DNA of 64,000 nt, taken from the NCBI RefSeq assembly GCF_023721715.1, contig NZ_JAMDLG010000001.1:499889-563888 (forward strand), written 5' to 3'. Below, in pieces: positions 44,301 through 52,506 of this stretch. The notes under the pieces were generated by a model. It did not search any database, was not told the DNA's origin, and saw nothing but the letters and a program-made list of their open reading frames with translations. Position 1 is the stretch's first letter; each line of letters opens with the position of its first letter. A program made the translations under genes and the position numbers. The DNA comes from Parasegetibacter sp. NRK P23. Its GTDB lineage: Bacteria > Bacteroidota > Bacteroidia > Chitinophagales > Chitinophagaceae.

Positions 44301-47300
44301 AATGGCGGCATCACCGCTGCCATAGGCAGCTCCAATCCGTGCAGCAATGTAGTGGGCAGTACCGCGAGCGTAACCTTCACGGTGAAATACAGGGAACGTG
44401 ACCTTAACAACATGTGGTGCCTCTTCGACGAGATCAGGAACGATGTACTTCGTGTATACATCAATGATGTTTTGGTGGAAACGATCACCAGCGCCGATAA
44501 TTCCCACGGTCCCGGAGAAGTGCGCATCATCCCCTATTCCGTTCCGCTGAGTTCTACCACACCGGTGACGGTGCGCGGAGAACTGAGTTATACGTATGTG
44601 GAATACCGGCAAATTCCAAGTTCGCTGTACAAAGGCGTGAACATCCCCATGTCGGCAAGCGGCGGGGGCACCATCAACGCGCAGCCGAATCTTCCGGACC
44701 TTACCATTCAAAATTTTGCGCAAACGAAGTTTACGTCCTTCAGCTTCAGCAACGCGAACATCAAATGCGGACCCGCGGGCGCTCACGTGGTACGGGTGTA
44801 CGATTCCATTCCCGGCGGCAGCAGCACACTGGTGCAAACCACCAATGTATCATCGTTGGCCGGAGGTACCTCTACTACCATTCAATACCAGAATCCCAAT
44901 ATGACACCGGGTACGCATATCCTGAAAATTGTGACCGATGAGCCCGGGGCCGTAACTGAAACCGAAGAAAACAACAATGTGTTCCTCGCCACAGTAGTGG
45001 TTCCGCAACCGGACCTCACCATTGTTTCACTTACACCTGCTGCTTCAGGATTGTCTGTTGGCTCGGCGGTAACCTTCCAGGCAAGGATCAGGAACACCGG
45101 CATCGCTACCGGAGCATTCAAAGTAGGCTTCGAAGTGAACGGCACACCACTGGGCGCAAAAGTTAATGTCGGCGGCATTGGAGAAGAAGCGTTCTTCACT
45201 GTTCAATCCGATCCATATACGGTAACCACGAGCGACAAAGACTGCGGCGTAACCGTTACCGCTTTCGCGGATGTGGACCTCCAGGTTACGGAATCTTCTG
45301 AAAGCAACAACTCCAGGCAAATTGTACTGGGCGCTGAACTACAACCTTATCAACTGCCGCAGGAGATCGGATCCGCGTCCAACCCCGCGGTGATCCGTGT
45401 AAATACGCCCGGCACCTTCTTCGCAGCCATCCGTAACATGGGCGCAAGAGATGTGCGTCATGTAACCGTAAGGTTTACGCTGAACGGCAACAGGATCGGC
45501 GGAGATGAAATCGCCATCGTAAAAGCGGGAGAACCATTCGCGGGATACGCTTCTTTCACGCAAACATTCTCTATGCCCGGCAATTACGTAGTAACAGTAA
45601 CAGCAGATACTTTGAATACCATCTGCGAAGACAACGAAACCAACAACAGCGGCAGCTTCCACATCCGCGTGGTGGACAGCAAACAGGATTTTGAAGTACT
45701 CTCGCAATACATTTCACCAAGTAGTCTGAATCCAGCACCCGGCCAGAACATTACGCTGGTGGGCACTGTAAGGAACCTCGGCGGTAAACCTTCAGAAGCC
45801 ACCGTGCTCCGCTTCCTCATGGACGATATTCAACTTGGGGCCGATGTTCCCGTAGGCATCCTCCAGCCCGGAAGAGACACTACCGTGGCGGCAACGGCCA
45901 CCTATTCCTCCACGATCTCCGGCGTAAAAGTGATGAAACTGATCGCCGACCCCGGCAATACCGCCGATGAAGAAAGAGAAGACAACAATATGGCCACCAG
46001 AACCATGATCGTTGGCGACGCACCCGACCTGGGTAGAAAAACCGCCGGCGCCATCAGCTTCAACCCATACGGTTTCCGTTCCGGCGACAGTGTTACCGTT
46101 TCCTGGCTCATCCGCAACTTCGGCACACAGTCAGGCAGTGCATGGGTGAAATTCATGGTGTACGATGAAGGCGACGCACTCTCCGCTATCGACAGCATAC
46201 AGATATCCCTGGCCGCACAAACAGAGATTACTGTTTCCAGAAAACTGCTGTTCGATATCGAAAAAGGCATGGTGGTAACCGAAATCGTTCGTTGCACCCC
46301 AATAGAGTTTGACCTTAACAACAACAAGGATACCCTGCGTTTCAGCACCACCATGAACCTGCGCAGCAACCTCTCCGTTTCAGGCGACCTCGACATGCAG
46401 AACGGTCTGCCGCAACAACTTCCCGGATGGATCGGCGGCAAACTTGTTCTGGGTGACTACGATATGGTGGTGAACGGCAATATCCTGAACTTCGATACCA
46501 ATCATTTTATCGTCACCAACGGCACGGGCAAACTGAAGATCGCCAATAACAACAACGAGAACATCTTCCCCGTAGGCGCCACCACGCAGAACAGTAATTT
46601 CGTGAAGATCGCCAACAGCGGAACGCCCGACCAGTTCTCGGTAGCCGTGCGTCCTTACGTGCTCCGCAACGGCATGAGCGGCGATACCGTAAGAACGGAA
46701 GTGGTGAACCGCACCTGGCTGATAGAAGAAACCACGCCTGGCGGCAGCAATGTAACCCTCAGTTTCTACTGGAACACGGACCATGAAACGCCGGTGTTCG
46801 ACCGCAACCAGTCGCGTACCGCGCATTTCTCCAATGGCTGGCAGTTCGGCACGCCCGGAGCGCCGTCTACCGACCCGGAAACCCGGTGGATCAAAACCCA
46901 GGCAGGCTTCACCGGTTTCTCTCCGTTCACGGTAACCAGCAGCACATCGGCCTTACCGCTTACGCTGCTCCGCTTCACCGCCACACAAAGAGACGGCAGT
47001 GCATTGCTGGAATGGAACACTTCAGATGAAATACAAACCAGTCATTTTGTAATTGAATATAGCAGGAACGGCAACACATTCGATTCAGCCGGACGTGTGT
47101 CGGCGCTCAATATACCAGGTAACAACGCCTACCGTTTCCGACACGAACCTTTTGGCCATGGCAAACATTATTACCGCCTGAAAATGGTGGACAGGGATGG
47201 CAGTTTCACCTACTCCCCCACCAGGTGGATAGCAACGGGCACAGCCACCTTCTCCCTTTATCCCAACCCGGCGCAACACTTCATCACCATCACTGGGGTG

Positions 47301-47474
47301 GAAGCAAATGGAACAATCCGTATTTACGGGATGGATGGCAAACTGTTGCAGCAGCGGCGCACCGGAAGTTCCATTGAAAGAATACCGGTGAGTCAGTTGG
47401 CCAATGGCACTTATGTGATAGAATTTGAAGGAAGGGATGGCAGCAAACAGAAGCAACTGTTGCTGAAACAATAA
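41343..47474 (+). CDS. Giant T9SS-secreted multidomain (CARDB/choice-of-anchor-D) protein
   Basis: A 2,043-residue extracellular protein. In order: signal peptide (1-20), five tandem 83-residue repeats (37 to about 451) each starting AEYFIDTDPGxGAGT and ending HRLYLRTRNQEGxWSI, two choice-of-anchor-D/HYDIN-like Ig domains (about 455-650), several CARDB domains (near 766, 1116, 1222, 1349, 1449 and 1561), a segment near 1671-1860, the linker LPLTLLRFTATQ (about 1871) and a T9SS type A sorting domain (FSLYPNPAQHFITI, 1969 to the end). It is exported through the outer membrane and probably surface-attached, acting in adhesion or matrix binding. No enzyme domain is visible. Confidence 0.88.
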   Translation: MKKYLYTIVLLVCSVFAYAQDPEYAAAPAAAGNITAAEYFIDTDPGFGAGTPIAITQAVNISAMNAGINVSGLSNGIHRLYIRVRNTEGRWSLTHVHDFLYDQDIVYQSTPSAALPIVAAEYFIDTDPGVGAGTSITVTPGVALQDVAVVVNVAGLTNGTHRLYLRTLNQEGAWSITQVRDFIVDFDAGYPPAPSAAQNIVAAEYFIDTDPGTGAGTAVLITPGTDINNISTSINTAGLSLGTHRLYLRTRNQEGSWSITQVRDFIVDADPGYPSTPPTAQNIVAAEYFIDTDPGTGAGTAINITPATDISNLTVTTNTAGLSLGTHRLYIRIRNNEGSWSMVQVKDFIVNEDISYPATPATPQNIVAAEYFIDTDPGQGAGTMIPITPGTDLSNISTNINTSGLSNGNHRIYLRTRNQEGAWSITATAEFYTDQMALSSDTLHYTNVPENTISEQELVVTNNSATSQSIQSITIGGVFSTLRSAPIIIPAQSSDTIRIRFQPNAAGTFTDSIVLTTTAGRYSAVLQGTGIAATASWSIEPAGGHQFGNIATGSGATFNFTIRNTGNLPVVFGNVAFSDPAFTSNVSTGTTIAANGTMVLPVTFTPGSVGNFSAQLKITSTTNGVDSVTTAVSGSGYTPGAPPALQYLNNATYNNAGVSPATGQTGDFTYRILYQHPNNLAPQPGHPRLGIDLNGDQDFNDLDEGIFNMVKEGNSNDYTTGVVYTYTFTHQINNTTAGYKFFATDANGNTFETTYKTGPLVTDETTDLRIFANNISFSKNNPGPGDVFTVTATILNSTVVPVTNVPISFYRDTILIGNGTIPAIGGNSSATITHTFSFPADGFYPIKVWIDSSNTLGETNVLNNYAIRPVTVGTPALPGGIIVNTSASLQQCPQLKALITGTATYDGFGSNIPVAGAEVSIFYGTDTFYTTTNASGQFSFLHSGISCGGNFSYYAQVTDFTFTSAQKYYSLAVPCPTTNPCVQPPSNGGITAAIGSSNPCSNVVGSTASVTFTVKYRERDLNNMWCLFDEIRNDVLRVYINDVLVETITSADNSHGPGEVRIIPYSVPLSSTTPVTVRGELSYTYVEYRQIPSSLYKGVNIPMSASGGGTINAQPNLPDLTIQNFAQTKFTSFSFSNANIKCGPAGAHVVRVYDSIPGGSSTLVQTTNVSSLAGGTSTTIQYQNPNMTPGTHILKIVTDEPGAVTETEENNNVFLATVVVPQPDLTIVSLTPAASGLSVGSAVTFQARIRNTGIATGAFKVGFEVNGTPLGAKVNVGGIGEEAFFTVQSDPYTVTTSDKDCGVTVTAFADVDLQVTESSESNNSRQIVLGAELQPYQLPQEIGSASNPAVIRVNTPGTFFAAIRNMGARDVRHVTVRFTLNGNRIGGDEIAIVKAGEPFAGYASFTQTFSMPGNYVVTVTADTLNTICEDNETNNSGSFHIRVVDSKQDFEVLSQYISPSSLNPAPGQNITLVGTVRNLGGKPSEATVLRFLMDDIQLGADVPVGILQPGRDTTVAATATYSSTISGVKVMKLIADPGNTADEEREDNNMATRTMIVGDAPDLGRKTAGAISFNPYGFRSGDSVTVSWLIRNFGTQSGSAWVKFMVYDEGDALSAIDSIQISLAAQTEITVSRKLLFDIEKGMVVTEIVRCTPIEFDLNNNKDTLRFSTTMNLRSNLSVSGDLDMQNGLPQQLPGWIGGKLVLGDYDMVVNGNILNFDTNHFIVTNGTGKLKIANNNNENIFPVGATTQNSNFVKIANSGTPDQFSVAVRPYVLRNGMSGDTVRTEVVNRTWLIEETTPGGSNVTLSFYWNTDHETPVFDRNQSRTAHFSNGWQFGTPGAPSTDPETRWIKTQAGFTGFSPFTVTSSTSALPLTLLRFTATQRDGSALLEWNTSDEIQTSHFVIEYSRNGNTFDSAGRVSALNIPGNNAYRFRHEPFGHGKHYYRLKMVDRDGSFTYSPTRWIATGTATFSLYPNPAQHFITITGVEANGTIRIYGMDGKLLQQRRTGSSIERIPVSQLANGTYVIEFEGRDGSKQKQLLLKQ
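41451..42695 (+). repeat. Five tandem 249-bp repeats inside the giant T9SS protein gene
   Basis: The motif GCGGAATATTTTAT recurs (one copy GCAGAATATT) at 41451, 41700, 41949, 42198 and 42447, exactly 249 bases apart, so each unit is 83 codons with no insertion or deletion. Each protein unit starts AEYFIDTDPG, in which the DTDxG string looks like a calcium-binding loop. Copies 3 and 4 are the most alike. Confidence 0.95.
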
Positions 47475-47476
47475 AC

Positions 47477-48373
47477 TCAGCGGGGGAACCAACTGCAATG
47501 GGTAATCGCTTCGCAGAGCGCTTCCCAGGAAGCAGGTTCCTTCTCCAACCCTGAATGCCGGGCAAGCATGGACAATACCGCTTGCCCGGCATATCCTTTT
47601 TCGCGCCAGAAACGAATGGAAGTATCTCCCGCCGATTTAGAGAGTTTTTCTCCATTGCTGTTGGGGATAAGGGCATGATGGAAGAAAGCTGTATCCTGGA
47701 AAGTTTGTTCTTCCAGCACATCAGCAAGGTACAGCTGCGCAAGTGTGGAGGGCCATAAGTCGGTTCCCCTTACGATGAGGTCCACGCCAAAGTGAATATC
47801 ATCTGCGAGAGAAGCAAGTTGATACGCGGCCATGTCATCTTTTTTGCGCACCACAAAATCTTTCATGGACGGATGCAGGGTAGTATTCACTTGTGTTCCA
47901 TCGCAACTGTTCACCTTTATAGTTCTGTCGTCGGTGTATATGCGGAGGTTAACGCCGGGTGTGTTCAGCGGAATTTGTTTATGGCGGCATCTACCGGAGT
48001 AGACACCTTCTTTGTTGTCCGCGAGTAGTTGTGTACGTGAGCAATTGCAGGCGAAGAGCAAACCTTTGTTGTGGAGTTGATCCAGCTTTTCCTGGTAAAG
48101 CGTTGTGCGGTGCAATTGGGAGAAATGCTGTTCAAAATCCGCGGCGTCATTTGGCCCTCTTTTCCATTGGATACCCAGGAAATGAAGGGTTTCGAAAATA
48201 TCATTTACATATTCCGGGCGCATTCTTTCACGATCCAGGTCATCGATGCGGAGGAGTAGCTCCGCGCCCGATTGGTGAGCGATGGCGTTGGTGATGGCGA
48301 AGGAGAAGATGTTCCCGAGGTGCAGGAATCCGCTGGGCGTGGGAGCGAAACGGGTAAGTGCGCGTTGCTGCAT
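47477..48373 (-). CDS. gluQRS: Glutamyl-Q tRNA(Asp) synthetase
   Basis: A 298-residue paralogue of the glutamyl-tRNA synthetase catalytic core that attaches glutamate to queuosine at position 34 of tRNA-Asp. Signature parts are RFAPTPSGFLHLGN (HIGH-type motif), LLLRIDDLDRERMRPEY, and KLSKS (KMSKS). The zinc site typical of GluQRS is complete: C109-x-C111, Y125 and C129 in YSGRC. No anticodon-binding domain is present, which separates it from GltX. It is divergent, by 76 bases, from a tRNA-Asp(GTC) gene, its presumed substrate. Confidence 0.92.
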   Translation of the reverse strand: MQQRALTRFAPTPSGFLHLGNIFSFAITNAIAHQSGAELLLRIDDLDRERMRPEYVNDIFETLHFLGIQWKRGPNDAADFEQHFSQLHRTTLYQEKLDQLHNKGLLFACNCSRTQLLADNKEGVYSGRCRHKQIPLNTPGVNLRIYTDDRTIKVNSCDGTQVNTTLHPSMKDFVVRKKDDMAAYQLASLADDIHFGVDLIVRGTDLWPSTLAQLYLADVLEEQTFQDTAFFHHALIPNSNGEKLSKSAGDTSIRFWREKGYAGQAVLSMLARHSGLEKEPASWEALCEAITHCSWFPR

Positions 48374-48429
48374 GGAGAAAATTTCTGTGGCTGCAAGATC
48401 GGGATTTGTTTTTTTGCATCAATTGTTTT

Positions 48430-48437
48430 TATATTTG
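48430..48437 (+). promoter_or_regulatory. tRNA-Asp promoter -7 box (copy 2)
   Basis: TATATTTG fits TAnnTTTG 12 bases before the tRNA. A TTTG -33 element ends 21 bases upstream of the box. The short distance means that almost no 5' leader is made. Confidence 0.65.
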
Positions 48438-48449
48438 CAACCCACTGAA

Positions 48450-48523
48450 GGATCGGTAGTTCAGTCGGTTAGAATGCCGCCCTGTCACGGCGGAGGTCGC
48501 GGGTTCGAGTCCCGTCCGGTCCG
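48450..48523 (+). tRNA. tRNA-Asp (anticodon GTC), copy 2
   Basis: Identical over all 74 bases to the copy near 32.2 kb, with anticodon loop CTGTCAC. The CCA end is not encoded. It borders the AT-rich defence island. I found no second copy of its 3' end downstream, so use as an integration site is not supported. Confidence 0.97.
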
Positions 48524-48526
48524 CGG

Positions 48527-48553
48527 AAAGCGTCTCATTTGAGGCGCTTTTTT
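48527..48553 (+). terminator. tRNA-Asp terminator (copy 2)
   Basis: Stem AAAGCGTCTC with GAGGCGCTTT (one G-T pair), loop ATTT and a T-run, directly after the tRNA. Confidence 0.9.
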
Positions 48554-48837
48554 TATTCCCGAATAGTGCCGTAACAGTCGAAAAAACAATTACCAAGAAT
48601 GGTATAGTTCATTAAAAAACAATCAAATAAAGAACTTTTTTACACCCAGATACCATAAACGCAAGTCCAAACAAAAATCTGTTCTGAAAACAGGATTGGT
48701 TTTCATAGATTTGAGCACTTAGTGAGCACAGCTTAATGACTAATTCAACCTGATACCAACAACCACCTATCCTGCATACATAAACCTGAATCAGCGTACA
48801 TCCATTCTACACCCAATAAATAATCGAAATACAAATA
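48554..48837. other. AT-rich spacer at the left edge of the defence island
   Basis: About 284 bases without a gene, clearly more AT-rich than the sequence to the left. No integrase, attachment-site repeat or insertion sequence is visible. The hsdM promoter should be here, but no clean TAnnTTTG box was found close to the start. Confidence 0.5.
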
Positions 48838-50358
48838 ATGAGTGACATAAGAGAAATTGAAAAGACCCTATGGGCCGCGGCTGACAAGTTGCGCAGCAAT
48901 ATGGATGCGGCAGAATACAAACACGTTGTTTTGGGACTTATTTTCCTGAAATACATTTCGGACGCTTTTGCTGAACTACACCAGAAATTACAAGAAGGAC
49001 AGGGGGAATATGAAGGTGCAAACCCCGAAGACCCAGACGAGTATTTGGCTGAAAATGTGTTTTATGTTCCTGAAAAAGCACGTTGGACTTTTTTGAGAGA
49101 CAATGCCAAACAGCCTGAAATAGGTATTCTGATTGACCAGGCCATGGACAGCATTGAAAAAATCAACGACAGCTTAAAAGGCGTATTGCCTAAAAACTAT
49201 GCCGATCCCGACCTTGACAAACAACGTTTGGGCGAACTCATTGATCTGATCAGTAAAATCGGGTTTGGCGGTGGACACGAAGGCAAAGACATTCTTGGAC
49301 AAGTGTATGAATACTTCTTAGGAATGTTTGCCGACGCCGAAGGCAAAAACGGTGGACAATTCTACACACCGCAAAGCATTGTGAAAATATTGGTGGAGAT
49401 GCTTGAGCCCTACAAAGGCAGAATTTATGACGGCTGTTGTGGTAGCGGTGGCATGTTTGTGCAGAGCGAAAAATTCATTGAAAGCCACCAGGGCAAAATT
49501 GGCGACCTGAGTATTTACGGACAAGAAAGCAACCCAACTACCGTAAAATTGGCAAAGATGAACCTTGCCATTCGTGGCATTGACGCCAACATACAATTTG
49601 GCGATACTTTTACCAACGACTTACACCCCGACCTGAAAGCCGATTTTATTATTGCCAATCCACCGTTTAACATCAGCGATTGGAATGGCCAGAAACTGCG
49701 TGATGATGTGCGGTGGCAATATGGCGTTCCGCCAGTGGGCAACGCGAACTATGCCTGGTTGCAACACTTCATTCACAAACTAAGCCCAACAGGCACGGCA
49801 GGTATTGTATTGGCAAACGGCAGCATGAACAGCAATACAGGCAGCGAAGGCGAAATCAGAAAAAATATGATTGAAGCGCGATTGGTGGACTGCATGGTTA
49901 CGCTTCCGGCCAACTTGTTCTACAATACCACTATTGCAGCTTCATTGTGGTTTTTGGCAAAGAACAAAACCAATGGAAAATTTCGTAACCGTGAAAATGA
50001 AATCCTGTTTATTGATGCCCGCAAAATGGGCAAAATGATCAACAGGCGAAACCGTGTGTTAGAACAGACAGATATTGACCTGATCAGCAGCACCTATCAT
50101 AAATGGAGAAACCTAAATGGCGGGTATGCGGATATAGTAGGCTTTTGCAAATCTGCCACTTTAGAAGAAGTACGCCAAAACAACTTTGTGCTGATGCCCG
50201 GCAGATATGTAGGCACCGAAGACGAGCAAACAGACGATATGCCTTTTGATGAAAAAATGCGAAGCCTTACTGCCAAACTTGCTGAGCAATTTGACAAAGA
50301 CAATGCATTAGAAAATATCATTCGTGAAAACCTAAAAGGAATTGGATATGAGTTCTAA
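48838..50358 (+). CDS. hsdM: Type I restriction-modification DNA methyltransferase subunit
   Basis: A 506-residue N6-adenine methyltransferase subunit. The N-terminal helical HsdM_N domain ([41 protein letters not shown]) leads to the SAM-binding motif [10 protein letters not shown] and the catalytic NPPF at N274. It works with HsdS to methylate the recognition site and with HsdR to restrict foreign DNA. The last 11 bases overlap the hsdS start, so the two are coupled. Base composition is lower in GC than in the flanking chromosome. Confidence 0.96.
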   Translation: MSDIREIEKTLWAAADKLRSNMDAAEYKHVVLGLIFLKYISDAFAELHQKLQEGQGEYEGANPEDPDEYLAENVFYVPEKARWTFLRDNAKQPEIGILIDQAMDSIEKINDSLKGVLPKNYADPDLDKQRLGELIDLISKIGFGGGHEGKDILGQVYEYFLGMFADAEGKNGGQFYTPQSIVKILVEMLEPYKGRIYDGCCGSGGMFVQSEKFIESHQGKIGDLSIYGQESNPTTVKLAKMNLAIRGIDANIQFGDTFTNDLHPDLKADFIIANPPFNISDWNGQKLRDDVRWQYGVPPVGNANYAWLQHFIHKLSPTGTAGIVLANGSMNSNTGSEGEIRKNMIEARLVDCMVTLPANLFYNTTIAASLWFLAKNKTNGKFRNRENEILFIDARKMGKMINRRNRVLEQTDIDLISSTYHKWRNLNGGYADIVGFCKSATLEEVRQNNFVLMPGRYVGTEDEQTDDMPFDEKMRSLTAKLAEQFDKDNALENIIRENLKGIGYEF

Positions 50359-51493
50359 CGAGTGGCGGCAATTAGTCTTGGAAGATAGCTTAGACGCATT
50401 AATTGATTACAGGGGCAAGACACCTAAAAAAGTGGAAAAGGGCATCCCATTAGTTACAGCCAAAATTGTAAAAAATGGATTTATTGAAGCACCTAACGAA
50501 TTTATTGCCGAAGAAGACTACAATGAATGGATGACTCGTGGGTTGCCAAAAATCGGTGATGTTGTTTTAACAGTGGAAGCACCTTTAGGTGAAGTTGCCC
50601 AAATTAAAGATGAAAATATTGCTTTAGCTCAAAGAATAATAACTCTAAGGGGTAAAACAGGTGTCCTCGATAGTGGATATTTAAAATACTTTCTTCAGTC
50701 TTCTGTTGGACAAAGAAGATTAAAAGAACGAGAAACAGGAACAACAGTTACAGGGATAAAGCAATCGGAATTACGTAAACTCATAATTGACTGCCCTGAA
50801 TATTCAATACAAAAAAAGATTTCATTCATTTTATTATCCCTTGACGACAAAATCGAAAACAACCTTGCCACCAACCAAACGCTTGAAGAAATAGCCCGAA
50901 CGCTTTTTAAGGAATGGTTCGTAAATTTTAACTATCCTGGTTCAGACTGGAACTTAAAACAAAGCGAGTTTGGGGATATTCCAGTAAGTTGGGAAGTGGG
51001 GACATTGGGGGATGTTTTAGAAATCAAATATGGTAAAGACCATAAGCATCTTGAGGAAGGGATAATTCCAGTTTTTGGCTCAGGGGGTATTATGCGGTAT
51101 GTTAACAAGCCTCTTTATGAAAAAGAATCTATTTTAATTCCCAGGAAAGGCACTCTAAGTAATTTATTTTACGTCAATACTCCATTTTGGTCAGTTGATA
51201 CGATGTTTTATACAAGGATCAATTTACCGAAAAGTGGAAAATATCTGTTTCATCTACTACAAACTTTAAACCTCGCATCAATGAATGTAGGGACGGCTGT
51301 CCCTAGCTTGACGACAGAGATTCTAAATAATATTGTAATCCCTATTCCCCCAAATGAAGTATTAAATTCTTTTGAAACTTTCACAACCTCGTTATTTGTT
51401 AAGATTCAAGATAATTTAAAAGAAAACAAAATCCTTTCTGCCATTAGAGACAGCTTATTACCTCAATTAATGAGCGGTAAAATCAAACTATAG
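50348..51493 (+). CDS. hsdS: Type I restriction-modification specificity subunit
   Basis: A 381-residue HsdS with two target-recognition domains (about 10-140 and 205-345), each followed by a helical spacer: [45 protein letters not shown] and the C-terminal [35 protein letters not shown] at MSSNEW inside the end of hsdM was preferred to a TTG two codons earlier. No inverted repeats or second partial hsdS were seen, so there is no sign of phase variation. The stop is two bases before the next start. Confidence 0.95.
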   Translation: MSSNEWRQLVLEDSLDALIDYRGKTPKKVEKGIPLVTAKIVKNGFIEAPNEFIAEEDYNEWMTRGLPKIGDVVLTVEAPLGEVAQIKDENIALAQRIITLRGKTGVLDSGYLKYFLQSSVGQRRLKERETGTTVTGIKQSELRKLIIDCPEYSIQKKISFILLSLDDKIENNLATNQTLEEIARTLFKEWFVNFNYPGSDWNLKQSEFGDIPVSWEVGTLGDVLEIKYGKDHKHLEEGIIPVFGSGGIMRYVNKPLYEKESILIPRKGTLSNLFYVNTPFWSVDTMFYTRINLPKSGKYLFHLLQTLNLASMNVGTAVPSLTTEILNNIVIPIPPNEVLNSFETFTTSLFVKIQDNLKENKILSAIRDSLLPQLMSGKIKL

Positions 51494-51495
51494 AA

Positions 51496-52503
51496 ATGGA
51501 TAAATCATTACAAATAAAATTCGAAGATAATCCAGAGTTTAATCTTTGGTTAAATGAGAACTATCCAGTTTCAATTGAAGAATTTGAACTAAATGCTAGT
51601 GAGGTACTGTATAATTACAAGATTGATTTTTACATACAGGCTCTTGAGAGATATAACGTTGATCCGCAAATTGTACTCTCCAGAATAACAAAGAATTTTC
51701 CAACTCCTATTGCTTATTATATAGATCAGGCAGAATATAATTATCAAAATGACCACCATCGCCTGGACCTTCTCAAATCTTGTTGGGAAGCAATAATATT
51801 TTTCATTTTTGGTTTAGTTGTAGCAGAAGCAAACTACAGAAAGGTACCATTCAAAAATTTGGGTCTAGTAAAATATGAAACTTTCTGTTCAGACAAAGTT
51901 TTTGATAAATTAAATATAGTTGAAAATATCCTTGATTACATTCTAAAAAATGGATTTGCTTTTGAATGTTCAAAGCTGATTCAAATATCAACTTTAACTG
52001 ACATCCGAAAGCTTAATCAAGAAAGAAATGGCTTTACGCATGCTTCTGCAAAGACGGCTCAACAACAACGAAAACTTTATTCCGAACTCTACCCAATAGT
52101 AAGTAGCATTCTAAATCAACTAATTGGCTTCGAAAAGATAAAATTATTCCGTTATTACGAAGCGCCAATGCCACTTCTTCCTAGATGTGAAATATACAAT
52201 GGCAGCGCATTAGGCGGTAAGAAAGAAAATATTATTCTTCAAAAAGACAATTATATTGAGATAATGGAAGACTTCAATAATTCTAAGATTTACGCTCAAA
52301 TTAATGAAATAGCCTTTCCTGTTTCGCCATTTATACATTTCTATCAAGAGGATCATGAAACAAACGCACTTATTTGTTTTTTCAAAAAAAAGATTGCTGG
52401 AGGCAAGTACAAATTTGAAGTAGTAAGCAAATCGCAGGATATAGAGTTTTCTATCGCGGATTTCACCAAGGTAGAAGCACAACTAAAATCCTTAATATAT
52501 TAG
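51496..52503 (+). CDS. Unknown protein with HEPN-like RNxxxH motif, inside the hsd operon
   Basis: A 335-residue soluble protein that I do not recognise as a named family. The first 215 residues are mostly helical. They include a hydrophobic helix LLKSCWEAIIFFIFGLVVAE (92-111) and a later helix pair with ERNGFTHAS, where R177-N178-x3-H182 matches the R-x4-H (RNxxxH) catalytic motif of HEPN ribonucleases. The last 110 residues look beta-rich (KENIILQKDNYIEIMED, KIYAQINEIAFPVSPFIHFY). The gene starts 2 bases after hsdS and ends 3 bases before hsdR, so it is cotranscribed with and evidently part of the restriction operon. It is among the most AT-rich genes here. A role as toxin or guard is inferred from motif and position only. 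Confidence 0.6.
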   Translation: MDKSLQIKFEDNPEFNLWLNENYPVSIEEFELNASEVLYNYKIDFYIQALERYNVDPQIVLSRITKNFPTPIAYYIDQAEYNYQNDHHRLDLLKSCWEAIIFFIFGLVVAEANYRKVPFKNLGLVKYETFCSDKVFDKLNIVENILDYILKNGFAFECSKLIQISTLTDIRKLNQERNGFTHASAKTAQQQRKLYSELYPIVSSILNQLIGFEKIKLFRYYEAPMPLLPRCEIYNGSALGGKKENIILQKDNYIEIMEDFNNSKIYAQINEIAFPVSPFIHFYQEDHETNALICFFKKKIAGGKYKFEVVSKSQDIEFSIADFTKVEAQLKSLIY

Positions 52504-52506
52504 GCA

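Noticed and set aside
48450-48523. tRNA-Asp as an integration (att) site
   Set aside because: I found no repeat of the tRNA 3' end at the far side of the island and no integrase gene, so the claim is not supported.
48282-48542. 86-codon open frame across tRNA-Asp
   Set aside because: It runs through the gluQRS 5' end and the complete tRNA, so it is not a protein gene.
50348-51493. Phase-variable specificity gene
   Set aside because: Only one hsdS is present, with no inverted repeats, no recombinase and no simple-sequence tract in it.
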